The notes below the pieces were generated by a model. The model did no database searches. It worked only from the letters and a program-made list of their open reading frames with translations, and was not told the DNA's origin. Positions 40,418 through 48,569 of a stretch of 60,761 bases of DNA are shown here, piece after piece; positions within the stretch are counted from its first letter, which is position 1, and the number at the start of each line of letters is the position of its first letter. The position numbers were made by a program, and so were the translations under genes. Source of the stretch: Thermus igniterrae ATCC 700962 (GTDB lineage: Bacteria > Deinococcota > Deinococci > Deinococcales > Thermaceae); assembly GCF_000376265.1 (NCBI RefSeq), contig NZ_AQWU01000059.1, forward strand, positions 1 to 60,761, written 5' to 3'.

Positions 40418-42926
40418 ACTCTTCCTCCAGACCCGAGGTGTCCCCGGGGTCCATGCCCAGGAGCTCCGCCTTGAGGAGCCGCCTGAGGATCTTGCCGCTA
40501 CGGGTGCGGGGCAGGCGTTCGGCGAAGAGGATGCGGGGCGGGGGTACAGGGCCTAGGTGCCGGAGGAGGTGGGCCTTGAGCTTCTCCGCCAGGAGGGGCT
40601 TGAGGTCCTCGGGCACCTCCTTTTTGGGCACCACGAAGACCACCACCTCCTCCCCTTCCTCCCCCGGCACCCCGATGGCCGCGGCCTCCGCCACCTGGGG
40701 ATGGGTGAGGGCCGCGGCCTCCACCTCGGCGGTGCCCAGGCGGGCCTCCCCCACCTTGATCACCTCCTCCGAGCGGCCCAGGATGCGGAAGTAGCCTTCC
40801 TCGTCCCAGGTGGCCAGGTCTCCGGTCCAGTAAAGCCCCCCGCGCCAGGGGTTCTCCCCGCCCAAGAGGTTCACCATCTGGGCGGGGCCCGCCTGCAGGA
40901 GGACCAGGTGGCCCTTGGCCCCGGGGGGGAGGACGTGCCCCTCGGCGTCCACCACCCGGGCCTCCACCCCGGGGAGGGGAACGCCCACGTAGCCGGGCTT
41001 GGCGGGGAGGGCCAGGGGGGTGGCCAGGGCGGGGGCCCCCAGCTCCGTCTGCCACCAGTTGTCCAGGGGCCAGGCCAGGTGGTCCCGGGTCCAGCGCCAC
41101 ACCTCGGGGGCCAGGGCCTCCCCCACGCTGCCCACCAGGCGCAAGGCGGTGGGCCGGGCCTCCCCGTGGCGGCGCAGGGCCCTCAAGACCGTGGGGGAGG
41201 TGAGGAGGATGTCCACCCCAAGCCGCTTTAGGCGCTCGTAGAAGGCGGCGGGGCTGGGGTGGTCGGGCCGGTCCTCTACCAGGAGGCTGGTGCCCCCCAG
41301 GAAGAGGGGGGCATAGAGGCCGAAGGAGTGCCCCACCACCCAGAAGAGGTCCGCGGTGGTGTGGAAGACCTCGCCCGGCTTCAGGTCAAAGAGGTAGCGC
41401 AAGGCCCAGGCCACCCCCACCATGTACCCCCCGTGGCCGTGGACCACCCCCTTGGGGATGCCCGTGGAGCCCGAGGTGTGGAGGAGGAAAAGGGGGTGCT
41501 GGGCGGGGACGGGCACCGCCTCCAGGGGGCTTCCCTCGGAGGCTCGTTCCAGGAACTCGGTGCTTCCCCGCACGTGCCACAGCACCGGCAGGTCCAGGTC
41601 CTTTAGGGCTGCCTCCACCACCGGCCTCAAGGGGACGAGTTGCCCCCGGCGGAAGTAGCCGTCGGCGGCGATGAGGAGCCGGGCCTGGCTTTGCAGGAGG
41701 CGCTCCCTAAGGGCCTCGGGCCCCAGGCCCACGGGCAGGGCCACGTGCACCGCTCCCAGGCGGGCGGTGGCCAGGAGGCTTAGGGCGGCCTCGAGCCCCG
41801 TGGGCAGGTAGAGGGCCACCCGGTCCCCCGGGCCCACCCCCAGCCCCTTCAGCACCCCGGCCAGGCGGGCGGAGAGGTCCTGGAGCTCGCGGTAGGTCCA
41901 CTTCTCCAGGTGCCCCTCCCCGTCCAGGGTGAGGAGGGCCACCTGCTGGGCCCGTTCGGGGAGGTGCCGGTCCAGGGCGTTCAGGGCGGCGTTGGTGAGC
42001 CCGCCAACAAACCAGCGCTTGGTCTCCTTGTCCAGGACCTTTTCCCAAGGCCTCTCCCAGTGGAACTCCCGGGCGAAGCCGCCCCAGAAGGCCTCGGGGT
42101 CCTCGAGGCTCGCCCGGTGGAGGCCGGCAAACTCCCGCAGGTTGGCCCCTTCCCTCAAGGGAGGGGGGGGTTCCAACACCTCCACCCGGAAGCTGGGCTC
42201 GGGGGGTGGGGCCAGGGAGGGGGGCTCCGGGGGCTTCAGGTAGGCGGAGACCTGGGCCACCTCGGAAAGGGCCCGGGCCAGGCGGCTGAAGGCGAAGGGG
42301 AAGCGCCGGGCGGGCACCACCACCCCCAAAGCCCCCAGAAGCTGCCCCTCGGGGCCGAAGAGGGGGGCCGCTAGGCCGGAAAGCCCCTGGGCGTACTCCT
42401 CCATCTCCGCCGCCAACCCCGACTCCCGCACCCGGGCCAGCTCCTCCTCCAGGGCCAGGGGGTCGGTGAGGGTATAGGGGGTGCGGGGGCGCAAGGGGGG
42501 AAGGGGCAGGGCCCCGTGGGCCAGGAGGACCTTCCCCAGGGCCAGGGCGTGGGCTTCCTCCGGCAGGCTCTCCCCCAGGGGGTGGGGCTGGCCCTGCCGC
42601 CCCCGGGTCTTGAGCCGCACCCCTTCCGGGGTGAGGAGGGCCAGGTAGCAACGCTCCCGGGTCCTGAGGTAGAGCTCCTCCAGGGCCTCCTCCAGGGGCG
42701 TGGCCTGGAGGGGCACCGGCTTGGCGCTCCCCGCACGGTAGCCCCTTTCCGTCTTCACGGCAAACCCCTCCTCCACCAGGCTGTTCAGCAGGGCGTAGGC
42801 GGTGGAGAGGCTCTTGCCCAGGAGGCGGGCCACCTCCTTAACCTCCACCCCCTCGGGATGCTCGGCCAAGTAGGCCAGGATGCGCAGGGCCGCCTGCACG
42901 GTGGAGAGGCTTCTCTTCCTGGCCAT
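40395..42926 (-). CDS. IclR-family regulator fused to acyl-CoA synthetase
   Basis: A single 843-aa frame. Residues 5-65 are an IclR winged helix (LSTVQAALRILAYLAEHPEG, EVARLLGKSLSTAYALLNSL). Residues 75-230 are the IclR effector domain (LGKVLLAHG, ESGLAAEMEEYAQGLSGLAA, GALGVVVPARRF). Residues 231-262 are a Pro-rich linker. Residues 265-843 are an Acs-type synthetase with FLLHTSGSTGIPKGVVHGHG (484-497), DNWWQTELG (622-630), YWTGDLATWDEEGYF and RTRSGKI (K812). The hinge segment is EVIKVGEARLGT instead of the usual NVAGHRLGT. No frameshift or internal stop. It is divergent from acs and in an operon with the other synthetase. A regulator that binds or senses acyl-adenylate chemistry is inferred. 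Confidence 0.93.
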   Translation of the reverse strand: MARKRSLSTVQAALRILAYLAEHPEGVEVKEVARLLGKSLSTAYALLNSLVEEGFAVKTERGYRAGSAKPVPLQATPLEEALEELYLRTRERCYLALLTPEGVRLKTRGRQGQPHPLGESLPEEAHALALGKVLLAHGALPLPPLRPRTPYTLTDPLALEEELARVRESGLAAEMEEYAQGLSGLAAPLFGPEGQLLGALGVVVPARRFPFAFSRLARALSEVAQVSAYLKPPEPPSLAPPPEPSFRVEVLEPPPPLREGANLREFAGLHRASLEDPEAFWGGFAREFHWERPWEKVLDKETKRWFVGGLTNAALNALDRHLPERAQQVALLTLDGEGHLEKWTYRELQDLSARLAGVLKGLGVGPGDRVALYLPTGLEAALSLLATARLGAVHVALPVGLGPEALRERLLQSQARLLIAADGYFRRGQLVPLRPVVEAALKDLDLPVLWHVRGSTEFLERASEGSPLEAVPVPAQHPLFLLHTSGSTGIPKGVVHGHGGYMVGVAWALRYLFDLKPGEVFHTTADLFWVVGHSFGLYAPLFLGGTSLLVEDRPDHPSPAAFYERLKRLGVDILLTSPTVLRALRRHGEARPTALRLVGSVGEALAPEVWRWTRDHLAWPLDNWWQTELGAPALATPLALPAKPGYVGVPLPGVEARVVDAEGHVLPPGAKGHLVLLQAGPAQMVNLLGGENPWRGGLYWTGDLATWDEEGYFRILGRSEEVIKVGEARLGTAEVEAAALTHPQVAEAAAIGVPGEEGEEVVVFVVPKKEVPEDLKPLLAEKLKAHLLRHLGPVPPPRILFAERLPRTRSGKILRRLLKAELLGMDPGDTSGLEEEYGTGKAS

Positions 42927-42934
42927 TTGCGCCC

Positions 42935-42964
42935 ATCTTGCGAAGGGGAGTCTTCCCCTGTCAA
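42935..42964 (-). promoter_or_regulatory. Promoter of the iclR-acs fusion operon
   Basis: -35 TTGACA (42959-42964), an 18-bp spacer and -10 CAAGAT (42935-42940) on the minus strand, then 8 nt to the ATG, so leaderless. The spacer holds the dyad AGGGGA-GTCT-TCCCCT (42944-42959), a candidate operator. Confidence 0.75.
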
Positions 42965-43010
42965 GAAAGGGGGGGTTTTGGCAAATGGTGAAAAACCCTA
43001 GCTTTCTTGA
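42960..43010. promoter_or_regulatory. Inverted repeats between iclR-acs and acs
   Basis: GTCAAGAAAG (42960-42969) and CTTTCTTGAC (43001-43010) are perfect 10-bp arms that include both divergent -35 boxes. Between them GGTTTT (42975-42980) and AAAACC (about 42993-42998) form a second, looser dyad around GCAAATGG. These are candidate sites for the IclR domain. Confidence 0.6.
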
Positions 43011-43035
43011 CCCCTTGAGAGGGCCGTCCTATCCT
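43007..43035 (+). promoter_or_regulatory. acs promoter
   Basis: -35 TTGACC (43007-43012), a 17-bp spacer and -10 TATCCT (43030-43035), then a short UTR with the ribosome site AAAGGAGGG before ATG 43055. Confidence 0.75.
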
Positions 43036-43054
43036 CAAGGCCAAAGGAGGGAGT

Positions 43055-45001
43055 ATGGACCGGATTGAGGGCGTTCTGAAGGAGGAGCGGGTCTTCTACC
43101 CCAGCGAGGCCTTCCGGCAGCAGGCCCACCTCAAGAGCGAGGAGGAGTACCAGCGCCTTTACGAGGAGAGCCTAAAAGACCCCGAGGGCTTCTGGGGACG
43201 GGTGGCCTCCGAGCTCCACTGGTTCCAGCCCTGGCAGAAGGTGCTGGAGGGGGACCTGCCCCACCCCAAGTGGTTCGTGGGGGGCAGGACCAACCTCTCC
43301 TACAACGCCCTGGACCGCCATGTCCAGACCTGGCGCAAGAACAAGGCGGCCCTCATCTGGGAAGGGGAGCCGGGGGAGGAGCGCGTCCTTACCTACCACG
43401 ACCTCTGGCGGGAGGTGCAGAAGTTCGCCAACGTCCTAAAGCGTCTGGGGGTGAGGAAGGGCGACCGGGTCACCATCTACCTGCCCATGATCCCCGAGGC
43501 GGCCATCGCCATGCTGGCCTGCACCCGCATCGGGGCGGTGCACTCCGTGGTCTTCGGGGGCTTCTCCAGCGGGGCCCTGGCCGACCGCATCAAGGACGCC
43601 GAGGCCAAGGTGCTGATTACCGCCGACGGGGGCTACCGCCGCGGCCAGGTGGTGCCCCTGAAGCAGAACGCGGACGAGGCCCTGAAGGAGACCACCAGCG
43701 TGGAGCACGTGGTGGTGGTGCGCCGCACCGGGGAGGAGGTCCCCTGGACCCCGGGCCGGGACCACTGGTGGCACGAGCTCATGGAGGCGGCCTCCGACCG
43801 CTGTGAACCCGAACCCATGGAGGCGGAAGATCCCCTCTTCATCCTTTACACCTCCGGCTCCACGGGGAAGCCCAAGGGGGTCCTGCACACCACGGGCGGC
43901 TACATGACCTACGTCTACCTCACCACCAAGCTGGTCTTTGACCTCAAGGACGAGGACGTCTACTGGTGCACCGCCGACGTGGGCTGGATTACCGGCCACT
44001 CCTACGTGGTCTACGGCCCCCTCCTCAACGGGGCCACCACGGTGATGTACGAGGGGGCCCCCAACTGGCCCGAGCCCGACCGCTTCTGGCAAATCGTGGA
44101 CAAGTACGGGGTCACCATCCTCTACACCGCTCCCACCGCCATCCGGGCCTTCATGAAGTGGGGGGAGGGCTGGCCCCTCAAGCACCGCCTGGACACCCTG
44201 CGCCTTTTGGGCTCCGTGGGCGAGCCCATCAACCCTGAGGCCTGGCTCTGGTACTACAACGTCATCGGCAAGGGCCGCTGCCCCATTGTGGACACCTGGT
44301 GGCAGACGGAGACCGGGGGCATCATGATCACCACCCTGCCCGGCGTCCACCCCATGAAGCCGGGGCATGCGGGCAAGCCCTTCTTCGGGGTGAAGCCGGA
44401 GATCCTGGACGCCGAGCACCGCCCCGTGGAGAACCCTGACGAGGGAGGGCACCTCTGCATCACCCGTCCCTGGCCCAGCATGCTCCGCACCGTCTGGGGC
44501 GACCCCGAGCGCTTCATCCAGCAGTACTTCAGCCAGCACCCCGGGGCCTACTTCACCGGGGACGGGGCCCGGCGGGACAAGGACGGCTACCACATGATCC
44601 TGGGCCGGGTGGACGACGTCTTGAACGTGGCCGGGCACCGGCTGGGCACCATGGAGATTGAGTCGGCCCTGGTGGCCCACCCGGCGGTGGCCGAGGCCGC
44701 GGTGGTGGGCCGCCCCGACCCCCTGAAGGGGGAGGCCATTGTGGCCTTCGTCACCCTGAAGGAGGGGCACACCCCCTCGGAGGCCCTGCGGGACGACCTC
44801 AAGGCCCACGTGGCCAAGGTGATCGGCCCCATCGCCCGGCCCGACGAGGTGCGCTTCACCGACGCCCTGCCCAAGACCCGTTCCGGCAAGATCATGCGCC
44901 GCCTCCTGCGGCAGATCGCCGCCGGGGAGAAGGAGATCAAGGGGGATACCTCCACCCTCGAGGACCGCTCGGTGGTGGAGCGCCTGAAGGAAGGGGCCTA
45001 G
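43055..45001 (+). CDS. acs: Acetyl-CoA synthetase
   Basis: A 648-aa canonical AMP-forming acetate-CoA ligase: ACS N-terminal region ([15 protein letters not shown]), [82 protein letters not shown] with the acetate-pocket Trp, [35 protein letters not shown] and [15 protein letters not shown]. The Lys of the last motif is the one commonly acetylated in Acs regulation. Good Shine-Dalgarno site. It lies divergent to the IclR-Acs fusion, its likely regulator. Confidence 0.97.
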   Translation: MDRIEGVLKEERVFYPSEAFRQQAHLKSEEEYQRLYEESLKDPEGFWGRVASELHWFQPWQKVLEGDLPHPKWFVGGRTNLSYNALDRHVQTWRKNKAALIWEGEPGEERVLTYHDLWREVQKFANVLKRLGVRKGDRVTIYLPMIPEAAIAMLACTRIGAVHSVVFGGFSSGALADRIKDAEAKVLITADGGYRRGQVVPLKQNADEALKETTSVEHVVVVRRTGEEVPWTPGRDHWWHELMEAASDRCEPEPMEAEDPLFILYTSGSTGKPKGVLHTTGGYMTYVYLTTKLVFDLKDEDVYWCTADVGWITGHSYVVYGPLLNGATTVMYEGAPNWPEPDRFWQIVDKYGVTILYTAPTAIRAFMKWGEGWPLKHRLDTLRLLGSVGEPINPEAWLWYYNVIGKGRCPIVDTWWQTETGGIMITTLPGVHPMKPGHAGKPFFGVKPEILDAEHRPVENPDEGGHLCITRPWPSMLRTVWGDPERFIQQYFSQHPGAYFTGDGARRDKDGYHMILGRVDDVLNVAGHRLGTMEIESALVAHPAVAEAAVVGRPDPLKGEAIVAFVTLKEGHTPSEALRDDLKAHVAKVIGPIARPDEVRFTDALPKTRSGKIMRRLLRQIAAGEKEIKGDTSTLEDRSVVERLKEGA

Positions 45002-45039
45002 CCCCCCTTTGGGGGCCCGGCGGGGTCAGCCCGCCGGGC
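45001..45039. terminator. Paired hairpins at the acs / SnoaL-like convergence
   Basis: GCCCCC-CTTT-GGGGGC (45001-45016), overlapping at its end with GCCCGGCGGG-GTCAG-CCCGCCGGGC (45015-45039). They are mutually exclusive by 2 bp. The second covers the last codons of the minus-strand gene. No T-run; a possible bidirectional terminator. Confidence 0.5.
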
Positions 45040-45412
45040 TCTTGTGCACGTGGACCACCTTCCAGCCCTCGGGGAAGCGCACGGCCACCCGGCTTTCGTT
45101 CACCGCCCGGTGCCTAAGCCCTTCCTCCGCCTCCACGGTGAGGAGGAGGGTGTAGCTGAAGATGGCCACGTCTCCGTAGCGTTGCAGGCGCCTTTCCAGG
45201 AGGTCCAGGCGGTAGGGCCTTCCCCCCGTGGCCCAGCGGCGCTCGGTCATGTAGAGGTGGAAGGGGAGGCCATCCAGGCGGTGGGGGGTGACGAACCACT
45301 CGTAGAGGGAGAGCTCCTCGTGGGTGGTGGCCCGGTAGCCCTCCGGGTCGCCGTCGTAGATGCTCTTTAGGTGCTTTTCCAGAAAATCCCAGAGCTCGGC
45401 CTCGCTCTCCAT
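45026..45412 (-). CDS. SnoaL/CaMKII-association-like small protein
   Basis: A 128-aa protein with an N-terminal helix pair (ESEAELWDFLEKHLKSIYDG), TTHEELSLYEWFVTPHRLDG, then beta strands ending RVAVRFPEGWKVVHVHKS. This fits the NTF2-like cone fold of DUF4440/CaMKII-association-domain proteins. Role unknown; perhaps binding of a small hydrophobic ligand. It lies 21 bp after the mutase gene, the same strand, so it may be cotranscribed. Confidence 0.75.
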   Translation of the reverse strand: MESEAELWDFLEKHLKSIYDGDPEGYRATTHEELSLYEWFVTPHRLDGLPFHLYMTERRWATGGRPYRLDLLERRLQRYGDVAIFSYTLLLTVEAEEGLRHRAVNESRVAVRFPEGWKVVHVHKSPAG

Positions 45413-45433
45413 CCCCGGCCTCCTCGGGCGGCC

Positions 45434-46978
45434 TCAACGCCCCGGCTGGTACTCCCCCCACTCCTCCCGCAACACCCCGCAGACCTCCCCCAGGGTGGCC
45501 CGGCGGCGGAAGGCCTCCAGCACGTGAGGGAAGAGGTTTTCCCCGCTCCTTGCCGCCTGGCGCAGGGCTTCCAGGCCCACCTGGGCGCTCTGGCCGTCCC
45601 GCCTGGCCTTGAACTCCGCCACCTCCCGCTTGCGGCGCTCGTGGAGCTCGGGGTCAATGCGTTGCACGGGCACGGGCTCGTTCAGGGGGCTTTGGGGGTC
45701 AAAGAAGCGGTTCACACCCACGATGACCCGCTTCCCCTCCTCCACCTCCTTCTGGAACTGCCAGGCGGACTCCTCTATGGCCCGGCTGAAGTACCCGGCC
45801 TCCACCGCGGCCACCGCGCCCCCCAGGGCCTCTATCTCGGCGATGAGCCTTTCCGCCTCCTTCTCCAGGGTGTCCGTGAGGTGCTCCACGTAGAAGCTAC
45901 CCCCCAGGGGGTCCACTGCCCGGGTCACCCCGCTCTCGTAGGCCAGGATCTGCTGGGTGCGCAGGGCCAGGAGGGCGCTTTTCTCCGTGGGCAGGCCCAG
46001 GGCCTCGTCGTAGGCGTTGGTGTGCAGGCTTTGCGTGCCCCCCAGGACCGCGGCCAGGGCCTGGTAGGCGGTGCGCACCACGTTGTTGAGGGGCTCCTGG
46101 GCGGTGAGGGTGGAGCCCCCGGTCTGGGTGTGGAAGCGCAGGGCCCAGCTCCTGGGGTCCTTGGCCCCAAACTCCTCCCGCATGATGCGGGCCCAGAGCC
46201 TGCGGGCGGCGCGGAACTTGGCCGCTTCCTCCAGGATGTCCCCGTGGGCGGCGAAGAAGAAGGAAAGCCGGGGGGCGAAGGCGTCTACGTCCAGGCCCCG
46301 CTCCAGGGCGGCCCGCACGTAGGCCTTGCCGTCCGCCAGGGTGAAGGCGATCTCCTGGGCGGCGGTGGCCCCGGCCTCGCGGATGTGGTAGCCGGAGATG
46401 CTGATGGTGTTCCACTTGGGCACGTGGCGGGCGCAGAACTCGAAGATGTCCGTCACCAGGCGCATGGAAGGCCCCGGGGGGTAGATGTAGGTGCCACGGG
46501 CGAAGTACTCCTTGAGGATGTCGTTTTGCACCGTGCCCGAGACCTTGTCCCAGGGGACCCCCTGCTCCTCGGCCACCAGCAGGTAGAGGGCCAGGAGCAT
46601 CATGGCCGGGGCGTTGATGGTCATGCTGGTGGAGACCCGGTCCAGGGGGATGCCCGCAAAGAGCTTCTGCATGTCCTCCAGGGTGGCGATGGACACCCCC
46701 ACCCGCCCCACCTCCCCCACGCTCATGGGGTGGTCGGGGTCCAGGCCCAGCTGGGTGGGCAGGTCAAAGGCCACGGAAAGCCCCGTCTGCCCCTGGGCCA
46801 GGAGGTATCGGTAGCGGGCGTTGGACTCCTCGGCGGTGGAGAAGCCGGCGTACTGGCGCATGGTCCAGAGCCGGTCCAGGTACATCCGCGGGTAGATGCC
46901 CCGGGTAAAGGGGTACTCCCCGGGCCGCCCCAGCCTCTCCCGGTAGCCTTCGGGTAAGGATTCAAACAGGCCTTCCAT
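45434..46978 (-). CDS. Methylmalonyl-CoA mutase, catalytic large-subunit domain
   Basis: A 514-aa protein containing only the TIM-barrel substrate domain. Motifs: [57 protein letters not shown] (Arg that in methylmalonyl mutases binds the carboxylate), [14 protein letters not shown] (catalytic His), [16 protein letters not shown] and [15 protein letters not shown]. The B12 domain must come from a separate small subunit not in this window. It links propionyl/methylmalonyl-CoA to succinyl-CoA, which fits a neighbour of acyl-CoA synthetases. An isobutyryl-type mutase is less likely given the Arg. Confidence 0.92.
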   Translation of the reverse strand: MEGLFESLPEGYRERLGRPGEYPFTRGIYPRMYLDRLWTMRQYAGFSTAEESNARYRYLLAQGQTGLSVAFDLPTQLGLDPDHPMSVGEVGRVGVSIATLEDMQKLFAGIPLDRVSTSMTINAPAMMLLALYLLVAEEQGVPWDKVSGTVQNDILKEYFARGTYIYPPGPSMRLVTDIFEFCARHVPKWNTISISGYHIREAGATAAQEIAFTLADGKAYVRAALERGLDVDAFAPRLSFFFAAHGDILEEAAKFRAARRLWARIMREEFGAKDPRSWALRFHTQTGGSTLTAQEPLNNVVRTAYQALAAVLGGTQSLHTNAYDEALGLPTEKSALLALRTQQILAYESGVTRAVDPLGGSFYVEHLTDTLEKEAERLIAEIEALGGAVAAVEAGYFSRAIEESAWQFQKEVEEGKRVIVGVNRFFDPQSPLNEPVPVQRIDPELHERRKREVAEFKARRDGQSAQVGLEALRQAARSGENLFPHVLEAFRRRATLGEVCGVLREEWGEYQPGR

Positions 46979-46987
46979 GCCTTAGTT

Positions 46988-47125
46988 TTACAGGAAAACC
47001 CGCACCAAGAGGAGGAAGAGGAGGAGAACGCCCAGGATGACCAGAAGGGGAGGGAAGAGGAGGCTGTAGGCCGCCAGCACCAGGGCCAGGAAGTCCTTCC
47101 AGTCGGGCTTGGGCTCGCCCCTCAT
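46988..47125 (-). CDS. 45-aa single-span membrane protein
   Basis: The frame starts MRGEPKPDWKDFLALVLAAY and ends LLVRVFL, with a charged 10-residue head and a hydrophobic tail that could form one long or two short helices. A promoter directly upstream gives a leaderless start, and the mutase ATG follows 9 bp after its stop. That supports expression as first gene of the mutase operon. Family and role unknown. Confidence 0.65.
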   Translation of the reverse strand: MRGEPKPDWKDFLALVLAAYSLLFPPLLVILGVLLLFLLLVRVFL

Positions 47126-47133
47126 GCCCTTTC

Positions 47134-47162
47134 AGCATAGCCCCCCGGGCCCCTTGGGACAA
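47134..47162 (-). promoter_or_regulatory. Promoter of the mutase operon
   Basis: -35 TTGTCC (47157-47162), a 17-bp spacer, -10 TATGCT (47134-47139), and 8 nt to the ATG of the 45-aa gene. Confidence 0.65.
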
Positions 47163-47191
47163 GGAGGCCTGGGCGGCCATCGCTTCCAGGC

Positions 47192-47220
47192 TTCATAGCT
47201 ACACCCACCTTTGATAGCAT
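47192..47220 (+). promoter_or_regulatory. Promoter of the wHTH-minDE-rodA operon
   Basis: -35 TTCATA (47192-47197), a 17-bp spacer, -10 TAGCAT (47215-47220), and 6 nt to ATG 47227, so leaderless. Confidence 0.6.
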
Positions 47221-47226
47221 TAGGCC

Positions 47227-47535
47227 ATGGCCCTGTCCAAGACGGCCCGCAAGGTGCTCAAGGTCCTGGCCCGGCGCGGGGCCCCTGAGGTTCTGGTGGC
47301 CCTGAGCCGGGGTTCCACCCGCTTCTCGGACCTGCAGACCCACCTGCAGCTTTCTCCCCGCACCCTGGCGGAAAGGTTGCGGGAGTTCCACCTTCTGGGC
47401 TTCGTGGAGCGGCGGGCGCACTCGGAGGTACCGCCTCGGGTAGAATACACCCTGACCCCGCGGGGCAAGCGGGTTTTGGAATTCTTGCGTGAATTAGAGG
47501 ACGTGTTGGACGCCGTGCAGGAGGGGGTAAGGTGA
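47227..47535 (+). CDS. HxlR-type winged-helix regulator
   Basis: A 102-aa protein with a single winged helix: GAPEVLVALSRGSTRFSDLQ, LQLSPRTLAERLREFHLLGF and PRVEYTLTPRGKRVLEFLREL. The T(L/P)RG block is typical of HxlR/PadR-like regulators. HxlR proteins usually have a redox Cys near the N terminus; none is present here. GTGA overlap with minD couples its translation to a cell-division operon, an unusual place for such a regulator. minC, which normally sits here, is absent. Confidence 0.85.
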   Translation: MALSKTARKVLKVLARRGAPEVLVALSRGSTRFSDLQTHLQLSPRTLAERLREFHLLGFVERRAHSEVPPRVEYTLTPRGKRVLEFLRELEDVLDAVQEGVR

Positions 47536-48335
47536 AGGCGAGAGCCATCGTGGTCACATCGGGCAAGGGTGGGGTGGGGAAGACCACCACCACCGCCAAC
47601 CTGGGAGCGGCCTTGGCCAAGCTGGGCCAGAAGGTGGCGGTGGTGGACGTGGATGTGGGCTTGCGCAACCTGGACGTGGTCATGGGCCTCGAGGGCCGGG
47701 TGGTCTTTGACCTCATCGACGTCCTCGAGGGCCGGGCCAAGCCCCGGCAGGCCCTCATCCGCGACAAGCGGGTGGAAAACCTCTACCTCCTGCCTGCCTC
47801 CCAGACCCGGGACAAGGAGGCCCTGGACCCGGGGAAGTTCAAGGAACTAGTCCACTTTCTCCTCACCGAGGAGGGCTTTGACCGGGTCCTCATAGACTCT
47901 CCCGCCGGCATTGAGCGGGGCTTCCAGACCGCGGCCACCCCGGCTGAGGGGGCCTTGGTGGTGGTGAACCCCGAGGTCTCCAGCGTCCGGGATGCCGACC
48001 GCATCATTGGCCTCCTCGAGGCCCGGGAGATCCGGGAGAACTACCTGGTCATCAACCGCCTGCGCCCCAGGATGGTGGCCCGGGGGGACATGCTCTCGGT
48101 GGAGGATGTGGTGGAGATCCTGGGCCTAAAGCCCATCGGCATCATCCCCGAGGACGAGCAGGTCCTCATCTCCACCAACCAGGGGGAGCCCCTGGTGCTC
48201 AAGGGCACGAGCCCCGCGGCCCTAGCCTACATGGATACCGCCCGGCGCCTCCTGGGGGAGGAGGTGCCCTTCCGCAACCTGGAGGACGCCCAAGGCTTCC
48301 TGGCCGTCATCCGCAAGCTCTTTGGGGGTCGGTGA
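47532..48335 (+). CDS. minD: Septum-site determining ATPase MinD
   Basis: A 267-aa deviant Walker ATPase: VVTSGKGGVGKTTTTANLGA (signature Lys), VVDVDVGLRNLDVVMGLEGR, DRVLIDSPAGIERGF and a C-terminal amphipathic helix (LGEEVPFRNL..FLAVIRKLFG) that would bind the membrane. It cooperates with MinE and normally MinC to place the division site. GTG start overlapping the regulator stop. Confidence 0.96.
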   Translation: MKARAIVVTSGKGGVGKTTTTANLGAALAKLGQKVAVVDVDVGLRNLDVVMGLEGRVVFDLIDVLEGRAKPRQALIRDKRVENLYLLPASQTRDKEALDPGKFKELVHFLLTEEGFDRVLIDSPAGIERGFQTAATPAEGALVVVNPEVSSVRDADRIIGLLEAREIRENYLVINRLRPRMVARGDMLSVEDVVEILGLKPIGIIPEDEQVLISTNQGEPLVLKGTSPAALAYMDTARRLLGEEVPFRNLEDAQGFLAVIRKLFGGR

Positions 48336-48556
48336 TGTGGTGGCGCAAAAAGAGCAAGGACCAGGCCAAGGAGCGGCTTAAGTTGGTCCTGGCCTACGAC
48401 CGGGCCCGGCTTTCCCCGGGGCTGGTGGAGGCCCTCAAGCGCGACCTCCTGGAGGTGCTCCGCCGCTACTTCCCTGCCCAGGAGGAGGGGCTTTCCGTGG
48501 CCCTGGAGGAGCGGGGGGAGAAGATGGTCCTGGTGGCCGACATCCCCCTCAGGTGA
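48335..48556 (+). CDS. minE: Cell division topological factor MinE
   Basis: A 73-74 aa MinE. The anti-MinCD helix is AKERLKLVLAYDRARLSPG, followed by VEALKRDLLEVLRRYF and the dimerisation strand EKMVLVADIPLR. ATG 48335 overlaps the minD stop (TGATG); the GTG at 48332 is an in-frame alternative. It stimulates MinD ATPase and drives its dynamics. Confidence 0.93.
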   Translation: MWWRKKSKDQAKERLKLVLAYDRARLSPGLVEALKRDLLEVLRRYFPAQEEGLSVALEERGEKMVLVADIPLR

Positions 48557-48569
48557 AGGTGGAACCCCG

